Of a DNA stretch of 26,645 nt, positions 7,743 through 15,349 are shown in pieces. Positions within the stretch are counted from its first letter, which is position 1. Each line of letters opens with the position of its first letter. Source of the DNA: Arthrobacter sp. (GTDB lineage Bacteria; Actinomycetota; Actinomycetes; Actinomycetales; Micrococcaceae); contig JAODMS010000116.1 in assembly GCA_025464925.1 (NCBI GenBank), forward strand, positions 1-26,645. The letters are read 5' to 3'. Below the pieces are notes generated by a model. It was not told the DNA's origin and searched no databases. It was given only the letters and a program-made list of their open reading frames with translations. Both the position numbers and the translations under genes were made by a program.

Positions 7743-10700
7743 GCTGGTGTTCCTTACGCAGGGAGCCTTCGTCCCTTGACAGGCCGGTGTTCGGCCGGCG
7801 GGCAGGCATGGGGATGGCCAGCAGGACGGTCAGGCCGATCACGACCGCCTGGGCGATTCCTGCCCAGATGGCCCACGGGACCTCATAGCGGATGCTGAGC
7901 TGGCCGCCCTGGGCGGGCAGCGTGAACGCCTGCGCCCATCCCGACGTCGTGGAGGTCAGGCGCCGCCCGTCGAGCCAAGCGTTCCAGCCCGGATCGGCAC
8001 GTTCGGCGAGGACCACCAGGCGGCCGTCGGGCCCGGCCGGCACTCCGGTATCCGCCGACACGGCCTCCGAGGGGAGCAGCGCGATGGCAGCGCCGGCGCT
8101 GTCGACAATCCGCACGCGGTGCGCGACGTCGGCGGCTTGGATGACCGGCTGGTTGAGCGGGCTGATCCGCCAGAGCCAGCCGACATCCGTCTTTCCGACG
8201 GCGACAAGTCCAGGAACGGCGTCCATTCTGCTGGCCGTCAGCTGGGCTGCGGAGTCCGATGCCCGCAAGACCACGAAGCCGACTCCGAGGCGCTCGAGAT
8301 CTTCCCGGGGATCCACGCCCTGTCCTGCGACGATCGTGGCGACGACGCTGCGGACGGATCCGGCGACTGCATCATCGTTCCGGACAGTCTCATTTCCGGG
8401 CCCGCCCATGATGTTGCGGGCGGCCGCGACCGTGGACAGCGCATCCAGCGTGGTGCCGGCGCCCCTCATGAGAGAGGCGTCGAAGGTGCCGTTCTCACCG
8501 GTGGAGATGAGCAGGGTCTTTGCCTGTTCGGGTCCTTCGCCGCGGTCGATGGCAGTCACCGGGAGGGTGCGGGCCTTGGCGGGCCCGACCAGCCGGGGCG
8601 TGCCGAGTCCACCTGGGTTGCCGGACCCGGCCGACGCCGGGGATGCCGCGGAAGCCGGAGGTTGCAGCAGGTTCTGTGCCGCCCAGACGGTGAGGCCGGC
8701 CAGCGGGCCGGTGAGCAGGAGGACCACGGCTGTGACCGCCGTGGAGCGGATCAGGATCTTGCGGACCGGCGACGCCGCGGCGGCCTTATCGGCCGAGTCC
8801 AACAGTGCTTCCGCACCGATCAGGGCGGCGGCGAGCAGCACAAAGGCGGCGGCGGACACGGAGGGTCCGGTGAACGGGGTGACCAGGACGTCGGCGCTGG
8901 CAGCGGTCGCGACGCGCCCGGCCAGCCAGCCGCCGGCGAGCAGAAGGACTGCGGTTCCCCACAGGCAGCGGGCGAGCCGGCAGGGCCGTCCGGATACCGA
9001 CCGGCCCGGCAGAACGAGGGCGGCAAGAGCCAGCAGCAGGACGGGCAGGCCGATCAGCAACGCCAACAGCAGCGCCCAGGGCAGCGGGGAACTTACCGCG
9101 GAACCGCCGAACGCGCTCAGCCCGGTGAGACCGCCGCCGGCCTCGAAACGGAGCGGCTGCCCCAGTGCCTGTTGCCAGAGCGGCGCCCCATCAAAGCCCA
9201 GCGGCCTGCCCGGATCCGCCAGCGCGGCCCGGGGGCGGTCGATGACGGAGAAAACGAACGGCAGGAAGAGCGCAAGGCTGGGCACCAGCGCCCACCAGAC
9301 GGTGCGGCCCCGGCGGCCCAGCAGCATGGCCCACAGCGCGACCACGAGAACGGACGGCACCAGGAGCGAGGGGGCTGCCGAGGTGACTACTGCCAGCGCA
9401 AGGCCGGCGGCGGCGGCCGCGGTCCAGGAAGGGGTGCCGTTGATTCCGGGCTTGGCTGGTGGCGTCAGCGTAAAGCGCAGGTCTCCGGGGGCCGGAACGG
9501 CATAGTTGCCGCGGCCTTGGGCACTGCCGGTGGCCCGCAGCAGCGCCAGCACGAGCACCGGCATCAGAACGTGGGCGAGCAGTGCACCCACGCGTCCCTG
9601 GTTAAGGGCGACCTGCAGGGCTGGCGCACCGGCCCAGACGAGGGCTGCCGCCAGGCGCAGCCGGCGGCGCTGCGTCAGGGCACCGGCGGCGAACCAGGCG
9701 CCAAGCGCGGACAGCGGCATGGCAAGGACCAGCAGCCAGACCAGCGCCCCGTTGGCGTCGCCGGCCCCGAGCATGCCGAGTACCCAGAGGATATAGCCGA
9801 AGGGGTCGCCGTGGCCGGGGAGCCCGGCACCCAGGCTGATCCACCAGCCGGAGGCATGGTTCCAGATGTCGGCCAGCCGGACGGAGACGGGGATCAGCGC
9901 GCCGCCCGAGACTGCCTCGGCCCGGAACAGGCCGAGCAGGCCGATCAGGGAGGCGACCGCGGTGACCAGCACGGCGAGCAGTGCCCCGTTTCCGACCCAG
10001 CCCCGTTCCGAGGTGGCCAGGGTGGCGAAGTCGTCGGCGGAGTCGCCGCTGGGCTGCTCGGCCAGCGGGTCGAGGACGGACGGCCCGTCGCCGGAGTCAT
10101 CCGCGCCCAGCGCCTCCATAAGAGAGCGCCGATGGGCCCAGACCTCACGCCGCGGCGTCTGCAGGCCTTTGATGACGGAGCGCCGGATGCGTCGGGTGCG
10201 CGCGGCATTCCGCCGGCCACGAAACACGGCTGCGGGGCGTCCCAACGCGGCGAACGTCGCGAGCAGCTGGGAGAATCCATGTCCCGGGTCCTTGACCGCA
10301 ATGCTCACGACAAGCTTGAAAATACTCCCCAGGAGTGCGCCGGCGGCGTGCAGGGGGACCTTCCAGCCGGGCGAATGCTTCAGCCGGAGATGGACCTGGG
10401 CCCTGCGGGCCGCCGTCGCGTTCCCCAGCGCATGGGGGCGGTGCGAGACATGGAACATCTTCGCGCTGGGGACCACCACCACCCGGTTTCCGGCGAGGCG
10501 GTTGCGCCAGCAGAAGTCGACGTCGTCGCCACTGCCCGGAAGTGCCGGATCGAAGCCGCGGAGATCCTCCCAGACGTCGCGGCGGACCAGCATGCCGGCG
10601 GAGTTGACGGCGAAGGTGTCGCTGCGGGCATCGTACTGCCCCTGGTCGAGCTCGTCAGCCTCGATCAGCGTCAGGCGCTCGGCCCAGCGGCTAGTGGAAA

Positions 10701-11241
10701 GACCGACATCGATCAGCCGCCGTTCGGCGTGCCAGTCCAGTTGCTTGCAGCCGGCAACGGTGACGGACGGTGCCCGCTCCACGGCGTGGAGGAGTTCGGC
10801 AAGGGCCTCCGGTGCCGGCGCGGCGTCGTCATGCAGGAGCCAGATCCATTCGGAGCTCGGCGGGCTGCCCTCGGCAGTGTCCTCCGGATGCCAGGGCGAC
10901 AGGGCGCTGAGGCCGGCTGTGACGGCGGCGCCCATGCCGCCCTTGGCCTGCTCGAGGACGAGAACGTTTGCTTCGCCCAACGCTTCGTCGAGCAGGGCTG
11001 CGGAGTGGTCACGGGAACCGGTGTCGACCCCGATGAAGGCATCTGCCGGCCGGGTCTGACCCGCCAGCGCCGCCAGGGTCCTGGGGAGAAAGTTACCGCC
11101 GTCGTGGGAGACCACGACGGCGGTAACTCGTACTTCCTGAAGAATTAGATCGCTCGCTTCCTCAGCCGACGGCGCTCGCGCTCGGAAAGGCCTCCCCAGA
11201 TTCCGAAGCGCTCGTCGTTCGACAAGGCATATTCGAGGCAT
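7735..11241 (-). CDS. Large membrane glycosyltransferase, GT2 catalytic domain plus multi-TM region
   Basis: Up to 1,168 residues; the exact start is unresolved. Counting from the ATG at 11241, the GT-A domain begins at VTAVVVSHDGG (39-49), with the nucleotide-sugar metal motif LLHDDA (135-140), GDDVDFCWR (238-246) and a MFHVSHR segment near 262-268. A linker leads to roughly a dozen membrane segments (about 420-880), then an extracytoplasmic C-terminal domain (PGWNAWLDGRR) and a final TM before a basic tail. It likely adds sugars to a lipid-linked or wall glycan; donor and acceptor are unknown. ATG 11241 lies inside whiB (97-bp overlap) without a ribosome site. The next ATG/GTG/TTG codon is GTG 11115, which would cut off the first beta strand; a rare start (e.g. 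ATT 11145) is possible. It shares a transcription unit with whiB and DUF5719. Confidence 0.9.
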   Translation of the reverse strand: MPRICLVERRALRNLGRPFRARAPSAEEASDLILQEVRVTAVVVSHDGGNFLPRTLAALAGQTRPADAFIGVDTGSRDHSAALLDEALGEANVLVLEQAKGGMGAAVTAGLSALSPWHPEDTAEGSPPSSEWIWLLHDDAAPAPEALAELLHAVERAPSVTVAGCKQLDWHAERRLIDVGLSTSRWAERLTLIEADELDQGQYDARSDTFAVNSAGMLVRRDVWEDLRGFDPALPGSGDDVDFCWRNRLAGNRVVVVPSAKMFHVSHRPHALGNATAARRAQVHLRLKHSPGWKVPLHAAGALLGSIFKLVVSIAVKDPGHGFSQLLATFAALGRPAAVFRGRRNAARTRRIRRSVIKGLQTPRREVWAHRRSLMEALGADDSGDGPSVLDPLAEQPSGDSADDFATLATSERGWVGNGALLAVLVTAVASLIGLLGLFRAEAVSGGALIPVSVRLADIWNHASGWWISLGAGLPGHGDPFGYILWVLGMLGAGDANGALVWLLVLAMPLSALGAWFAAGALTQRRRLRLAAALVWAGAPALQVALNQGRVGALLAHVLMPVLVLALLRATGSAQGRGNYAVPAPGDLRFTLTPPAKPGINGTPSWTAAAAAGLALAVVTSAAPSLLVPSVLVVALWAMLLGRRGRTVWWALVPSLALFLPFVFSVIDRPRAALADPGRPLGFDGAPLWQQALGQPLRFEAGGGLTGLSAFGGSAVSSPLPWALLLALLIGLPVLLLALAALVLPGRSVSGRPCRLARCLWGTAVLLLAGGWLAGRVATAASADVLVTPFTGPSVSAAAFVLLAAALIGAEALLDSADKAAAASPVRKILIRSTAVTAVVLLLTGPLAGLTVWAAQNLLQPPASAASPASAGSGNPGGLGTPRLVGPAKARTLPVTAIDRGEGPEQAKTLLISTGENGTFDASLMRGAGTTLDALSTVAAARNIMGGPGNETVRNDDAVAGSVRSVVATIVAGQGVDPREDLERLGVGFVVLRASDSAAQLTASRMDAVPGLVAVGKTDVGWLWRISPLNQPVIQAADVAHRVRIVDSAGAAIALLPSEAVSADTGVPAGPDGRLVVLAERADPGWNAWLDGRRLTSTTSGWAQAFTLPAQGGQLSIRYEVPWAIWAGIAQAVVIGLTVLLAIPMPARRPNTGLSRDEGSLRKEHQHA
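11092..11127 (-). promoter_or_regulatory. Perfect 16-bp inverted repeat at the whiB/GT2 junction
   Basis: GTTACCGCCGTCGTGG at 11092-11107 and CCACGACGGCGGTAAC at 11112-11127 are exact complements separated by GAGA. In the leftward transcript this makes a GC-rich 16-bp stem with a UCUC loop, starting 17 nt after the whiB stop codon and covering the first conserved codons of the glycosyltransferase (VTAVVVSHDGGN). It has no U-tract, so partial termination, mRNA processing or control of translation are all possible. Confidence 0.8.
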
Positions 11242-11687
11242 TGCGAACGCACGTTGCAGGCTCCGCAGACCTTTTTGGCGTCTCGGGTGGAGCCGCCCTT
11301 CTCAGGGAAGAATGCCTCCGGGTCCGTCTGCGCACAAAGTGCGTCGGTCTGCCAGCCCAGTTCCCCTTCATCATCGAAATCCTGGTGGGACGGCAAACCG
11401 ATCCAGACCGGCTGCACGCTGGGACCGGCCGGGAGCGGCTGCAGTTCCATCGGCGGATCGAGGAGGTCCTCGTCCTGGTCCGGGCTGCCGGCCAGAAGCT
11501 CGTGCGCTGCGAGGAAGGCGGTAGCCTGGTCCTGCAGTGCATCCCTGGTGCGTTCGTTGTAGAGATCCGCGGCGTCCGGATCTGCCGGATCTACATACCA
11601 GTCACTCGGCACTCCGCGCGAACGATACTTTGTCGTGGCCTGACCGGCAACGACGGCATCTTCATGGATACGCTCTGCTAGACCCAT
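11145..11687 (-). CDS. WhiB family transcriptional regulator (WhiB2/WhmD-like) with long N-terminal extension
   Basis: 180 residues. The C-terminal half is a complete WhiB domain: Cys118 (ALCAQTDPEAFFPEKGG), Cys141-x2-Cys144, Cys150 as iron-sulfur ligands, the GIWGG turn at 162-166, and the basic helix SERERRRLRKRAI. WhiB proteins bind sigma factors and steer transcription of division and development genes; the neighbourhood (DUF3499, Zincin_1-like protein, sahH) points to the WhiB2/WhmD branch. The ATG at 11687 has a very strong ribosome site (AGGAGGG, 7 nt gap), so the ~110 residues before the WhiB core are real. They are acidic (DPADPDAADLY, SPDQDEDLLDPP). Met80 would give a shorter form but has no ribosome site. 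Confidence 0.93.
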   Translation of the reverse strand: MGLAERIHEDAVVAGQATTKYRSRGVPSDWYVDPADPDAADLYNERTRDALQDQATAFLAAHELLAGSPDQDEDLLDPPMELQPLPAGPSVQPVWIGLPSHQDFDDEGELGWQTDALCAQTDPEAFFPEKGGSTRDAKKVCGACNVRSQCLEYALSNDERFGIWGGLSERERRRLRKRAI

Positions 11688-12037
11688 GGCGTTTCCCTCC
11701 TGATTTTGCAGCCTTTGCCTGGCACCCGGACACTCGGTTGTGTGCCGGTTGATGCTCAGTGGCTTTTGATCACTAATTACACGCGTGTAAGTATCCGGGA
11801 GTCAAGCTAGGGCCGGGATAGTAAACAACGGAGAACGCAAATGGCGCCACGCCACGCCCGGGAATTTTTGGCCGCGGTGGAGGGAAGCCGGGGATTAACG
11901 CGGACGCTGAGCGCTTACGGGGATTTTTGTTCGATTTTCCGCGGAAGTTTTGGTGCGGCGCGGTTCCCCTCGCGGAAGGCAACCGGGCGGCTCCATGACG
12001 GAGATCACAGCGGCAGAAGCCGTGACAAGATAAACCA
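11688..12037. other. Divergent intergenic region, whiB and TIGR03089
   Basis: 350 bases without a convincing gene. It must carry the promoters for whiB (leftward) and the TIGR03089 gene (rightward). It is richer in A/T than its surroundings near 11760-11840 and 11920-11960. The clearest element is the palindrome at 11777-11790. CAAGAT ending 6 nt before the TIGR03089 ATG could be a weak -10 for a leaderless transcript, as no Shine-Dalgarno is visible there. Open frames that cross this region are low-complexity shadows. Confidence 0.5.
11777..11790. promoter_or_regulatory. Perfect palindrome upstream of whiB, BldD-box-like operator
   Basis: TTACACGCGTGTAA is an exact 14-bp palindrome 90 bp upstream of the whiB start. 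Its half-sites (TTACAC/GTGTAA) match the published BldD box half-site TnACnC/GnGTnA, but here they are 2 bp apart rather than 1. BldD controls whiB-class genes in Streptomyces. Binding by a BldD-like or other dimeric regulator is inference. Confidence 0.5.
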
Positions 12038-12742
12038 ATGAGCATCCCGGCAATCGAACTGATGACAGAGCTGCGTTCCGGCCAGTCCACCTCGCCCCGC
12101 CTCACCTGGTACGGGCCCGACTCCGAGCGCGTTGAACTCTCGGGCCGGGTGTTGGACAACTGGGTGGCCAAAACGAGCAACCTTTTGCAGGACGAGCTGG
12201 ACGCTGAGCCGGGGACCCGGCTGCGGCTGGACCTCCCGGCCCATTGGAAGTCAGTGATCCTTGCCCTGGCGGCCTGGCAGCTCGGCATGGAAGTGGTCTT
12301 CGACGACGCGGAGGCCGAACTGCTGGCCACCGCGGCTCCCGGGCCCGGCTCGGCCGAGGGTGGCTTCGACGCCGTTCTGGCGGTAGCGCTGCCCGCGCTG
12401 GCCATGCGCTGGCAGGGTGAGCTGCCCTCCGGCGTCGTGGATTACGCCGCCGAGGTGCGCTCGCACGGAGACGTTTTCCTGGCGCACCGGGACCCGGAGG
12501 CGTCGGGGCGCGCCGTGCTGACCTCCGCGGGGACAGCGCTCACACACGGTGAACTGCTGGAACGTTTCGCCGCGGCACACGACGACGGCATGCGGCTGCT
12601 GGTTCCGGCCGGGGAGGGCCTGGAAGCGGCCCTGGCCCAGTCGCTGGGCGCGTGGAAGGGAAACGGATCGGTGGTGATGGTGCACCCCGAGGTCAAGGTG
12701 ACCCAGAAGCTGCTCGGCGACGAACGCATCCACGGGCACTGA
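12038..12742 (+). CDS. TIGR03089 family protein
   Basis: 234 residues: MSIPAIELMTELRSGQSTSP followed by LTWYGPDSERVELSGRVLDNWVAKTSN, then GTRLRLDLPAHWKSVILALAAWQLGMEV. This matches TIGR03089, an actinobacterial family resembling the N-terminal end of AMP-binding (acyl-CoA ligase) domains but far too short for catalysis. A later stretch, VLTSAGTALTHGELLERF, echoes the 'threonine-gly' area of those enzymes without the full motif. Function is unknown. It is divergent from whiB and convergent with GtrA, with a 21-bp gap. No Shine-Dalgarno precedes the ATG, though a second possible ATG is absent nearby. Confidence 0.88.
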   Translation: MSIPAIELMTELRSGQSTSPRLTWYGPDSERVELSGRVLDNWVAKTSNLLQDELDAEPGTRLRLDLPAHWKSVILALAAWQLGMEVVFDDAEAELLATAAPGPGSAEGGFDAVLAVALPALAMRWQGELPSGVVDYAAEVRSHGDVFLAHRDPEASGRAVLTSAGTALTHGELLERFAAAHDDGMRLLVPAGEGLEAALAQSLGAWKGNGSVVMVHPEVKVTQKLLGDERIHGH

Positions 12743-12763
12743 CCTCGAGGCGGCGCCCCGGCG

Positions 12764-13339
12764 CTAGTGGCGCGGGCCGGGCATGTCGGAGTCCTGCACG
12801 AACTGTTCCCGGACCCGGACATCCGGCGTGGCCTGGGAGTGGGTGTGCGGGTGCAGTTCGATGATCTCGTGGTCGTGGGAGAATTCCGGCTCTTCGTCGA
12901 GTTCCTTGTTGAAGACCAGGAAGCGGTAGGCAAAGAACCGCACCACAGTTGCCACGAGGATGCCGGCGATGCCGGCGGCGAAGAGCATGTTCTTGTCGGT
13001 GACACCGAAGCTGTACTTAGCGAGGGCCGTGAAACCGGTGGAGATGCCGATGCCGATGCCGTTGATGAGGATGAACATCGCGAACTCGCGGAGCACATTG
13101 TCCTGGCGGCGGTGCCGGAAGGTCCAGAAGCGATTGGCAATCCAGGAAAACACCGTGGCCAGGCTGGCCCCGACGAAGCGGGCTTTGGCCTCGCTGTCCG
13201 TCATCGGACCATGCATCAGGTAGTACGTGAGCCCGTTGTCGATGACGAACGCAACGCCTCCTACCGCACCGAACTTGGCAACTTCGCGCCAAAACAGCGA
13301 TGCAAGACCGCGCACGCGCTCAGTAAGTGTAGTAGTCAT
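12764..13339 (-). CDS. GtrA family membrane protein
   Basis: 191 residues from ATG 13339, which has GGAGG 4-5 nt upstream; the frame remains open to 13471 but that part is not family-like. Four membrane segments (about 22-42, 55-73, 86-108, 118-142) carry the GtrA signatures FGAVGGVAFVIDNGLTYYL and the paired NRFWTF (69-74) and YRFLVF (138-143). GtrA proteins move or hold polyprenyl-phosphate sugars at the membrane for wall and envelope glycosylation. The cytoplasmic C-terminus is unusually His/acid-rich (EEPEFSHDHEIIELHPHTHS). In many Actinobacteria this gene stands beside purK, as here, though divergent. A partnership with the GT2 or PMT enzymes of this window is inference. Confidence 0.93.
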   Translation of the reverse strand: MTTTLTERVRGLASLFWREVAKFGAVGGVAFVIDNGLTYYLMHGPMTDSEAKARFVGASLATVFSWIANRFWTFRHRRQDNVLREFAMFILINGIGIGISTGFTALAKYSFGVTDKNMLFAAGIAGILVATVVRFFAYRFLVFNKELDEEPEFSHDHEIIELHPHTHSQATPDVRVREQFVQDSDMPGPRH

Positions 13340-13527
13340 GATCCTCCGTGGCCTGCTGGAACTGTCGGCCGTTGGGCCAGGGACCCAGTTTAGCGCCGAT
13401 TCCGGGGAGCTCGCCGGAACAGAGCTGCGGGCCCTGCTGAAACTGCAAACAAGCTGTCCAAAGCCATCCAAAAGCGGCCGGCTTCAAGGCAGGGAGGTGC
13501 AAAAGCCGGGAAATCGGAAGGTTTCGG

Positions 13528-13533
13528 TAGGCT
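13528..13533 (+). promoter_or_regulatory. Putative -10 element for leaderless purK transcript
   Basis: TAGGCT ends 7 nt before the GTG at 13541, and no ribosome site is present. The -35 region is not recognisable. Confidence 0.35.
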
Positions 13534-13540
13534 TGGGCTT

Positions 13541-14737
13541 GTGACTTTTCCAGTAATCGGTGTTGTTGGCGGCGGCCAGCTTGCCCGAATGATGGCCCCT
13601 GCCGCCACCGCCCTCGGCTTCGAACTCCGCGTCCTCGCGGAGTCTGAAGACGTCTCTGCCGTCTCTGCCGTGGCCCATGCCCCGGTCGGTGACTACACGG
13701 ATTTGGAGCACCTGCTCGAGTTCTCCCGCGGCCTTGACGTGCTGACCTTCGACCATGAGCACGTCCCCACGGCCCACCTCCGCTCCCTGCTCCAGGCCGG
13801 CGTCAATGTCCACCCCGGGCCGGACGCCCTCGTCCACGCGCAGGACAAGCTGGTAATGCGTGCCGCCATCGACGGCTTGGAGCTCCCCAACCCCCGCTGG
13901 GCGTCCGTCGCGGACGTCGCGGAACTGACCGCCTTCGGGAACGACATCGGGTGGCCGGTGGTCCTGAAGATGCCCCGCGGCGGCTACGACGGCAAGGGAG
14001 TACGGATTGTTGCCTCCGCCGGGGACGCCGCGGCGTCAGCGGACTGGTTCGACGCCATGTCGCCCCTGCTCGCCGAAGCCAAGGTGGAATTCAGCCGGGA
14101 GCTCTCGGCAATGGTCGCGCGGACCCCGGACGGCGAATCACGGGCCTGGCCGGTGGTGCACACCGTCCAGGTCGACGGCGTCTGCGACGAGGTCATCGCC
14201 CCTGCCCTGGACATCCCCGTGGAGGTGGCGGCCGCGGCGGAAGACGCCGCCATCAGGATTGCCAACGAACTTGGCGTCACCGGCGTCATGGCTGTCGAGC
14301 TCTTCGAAACACCCGGCGTGGGTGCCGGCTTCCTGATCAACGAACTCGCCATGCGCCCGCACAACACAGGGCACTGGACGCAGGACGGCTCTGTCACGAG
14401 CCAGTTTGAGCAACACCTGCGCGCCATCCTGAACCTGCCGCTCGGCGCCACGGACCTCCTCGGTCCTGTCGTCGTGATGAAGAACTTCCTCGGCGGCGAC
14501 AACCAGGACCTCTTTTCCGCTTACCCGGCAGCCCTCGCCAGCGAGCCCGCGGCAAAGGTCCACTGCTACGGCAAGTCCGTTCGGCCCGGCCGGAAGATCG
14601 GCCATGTCAACCTGGTCGGCGCCTCCGCTGCCGGTGTGGACTCGGTCCGGCGACGGGCCGCCACCGTGGCCAACATCATCCGGAACGGACAGGCCCAGGA
14701 CGCCACCGCACCGGGAAATTTCGAGGAGACCCCATGA
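13541..14737 (+). CDS. purK: 5-(carboxyamino)imidazole ribonucleotide synthase
   Basis: 398 residues, ATP-grasp enzyme of purine synthesis: converts AIR, bicarbonate and ATP to N5-CAIR. The N-terminal nucleotide-like fold has [13 protein letters not shown] (6-18); the central part has [17 protein letters not shown] and the ATP-grasp stretch [18 protein letters not shown]; the metal/substrate region shows AVELFETPG and [15 protein letters not shown], the latter typical of PurK. GTG 13541 is the start because the protein begins at once with the first beta strand. It overlaps purE by ATGA, so the two are coupled. The leader is very short and lacks a Shine-Dalgarno. Confidence 0.97.
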   Translation: MTFPVIGVVGGGQLARMMAPAATALGFELRVLAESEDVSAVSAVAHAPVGDYTDLEHLLEFSRGLDVLTFDHEHVPTAHLRSLLQAGVNVHPGPDALVHAQDKLVMRAAIDGLELPNPRWASVADVAELTAFGNDIGWPVVLKMPRGGYDGKGVRIVASAGDAAASADWFDAMSPLLAEAKVEFSRELSAMVARTPDGESRAWPVVHTVQVDGVCDEVIAPALDIPVEVAAAAEDAAIRIANELGVTGVMAVELFETPGVGAGFLINELAMRPHNTGHWTQDGSVTSQFEQHLRAILNLPLGATDLLGPVVVMKNFLGGDNQDLFSAYPAALASEPAAKVHCYGKSVRPGRKIGHVNLVGASAAGVDSVRRRAATVANIIRNGQAQDATAPGNFEETP

Positions 14738-15339
14738 ACGCCAGCAGGAAACCCAATGACGCGGCGGCCCAGGACGGCGGGCTCGTGCCGGCTGTTCCGG
14801 TTGTGGGCCTTGTCATGGGCTCGGACTCGGACTGGCCGGTGATGGAGGCCGCGGCCGAAGCGCTGGCAGAGTTCGGCATCCCGTTCGAGGCCGACGTCGT
14901 GTCGGCCCACCGCATGCCCCTCGAGATGATCCGTTACGGACAGAGCGCCCACGAGCGCGGCCTCCGCGTCCTCATCGCCGGCGCGGGCGGCGCCGCCCAC
15001 CTTCCCGGCATGCTCGCCGCCGTTACCCCGCTGCCAGTGATCGGGGTCCCGGTGCCGCTGAAGACCCTCGACGGCATGGATTCCCTGCTGTCCATCGTGC
15101 AGATGCCCGCCGGCGTGCCGGTCGCGACGGTCTCCATCGGCGGCGCACGCAATGCCGGCCTCCTGGCGGTGCGCATCCTGGCCTCGGGAAACGATGACCT
15201 CGCAGTACGGCTGAGGTCCGGTCTGCTGGATTTTGCCCAAGAGCTCAATGACGTCGCCACCCGCAAGGGCGCAAGCCTGCGGCACAAGGTAAGCGAAGTG
15301 TTCTCCGCTGGAAACGTCATCACCCGGGGCAGCGGTTAA
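14734..15339 (+). CDS. purE: 5-(carboxyamino)imidazole ribonucleotide mutase
   Basis: 201 residues; rearranges N5-CAIR to CAIR, the step after PurK. Visible motifs are GSDSDWPVM (29-37, phosphate-binding loop), SAHRMP (57-62, catalytic His) and [12 protein letters not shown] (82-93). It is longer than the usual ~165 residues because of about 22 extra N-terminal residues and a C-terminal extension after the core. The ATG at 14734 has GAGGAG at good spacing and overlaps the purK stop. The LCP gene follows 10 bp later, so all three are likely cotranscribed. Confidence 0.97.
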   Translation: MNASRKPNDAAAQDGGLVPAVPVVGLVMGSDSDWPVMEAAAEALAEFGIPFEADVVSAHRMPLEMIRYGQSAHERGLRVLIAGAGGAAHLPGMLAAVTPLPVIGVPVPLKTLDGMDSLLSIVQMPAGVPVATVSIGGARNAGLLAVRILASGNDDLAVRLRSGLLDFAQELNDVATRKGASLRHKVSEVFSAGNVITRGSG

Positions 15340-15349
15340 GGATCACCAC

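Noticed and set aside
8119..11148. 1,009-codon open frame on the plus strand opposite the glycosyltransferase
   Set aside because: Antisense shadow of a high-GC gene: Gly/Arg/Gln/Asp-rich, no domain, no ribosome site, while the minus-strand GT2 protein is clearly real.
11773..12405. 210-codon minus-strand frame crossing the whiB/TIGR03089 gap
   Set aside because: Ser/Ala/Pro-rich, lies over the start of the TIGR03089 gene and has no family resemblance.
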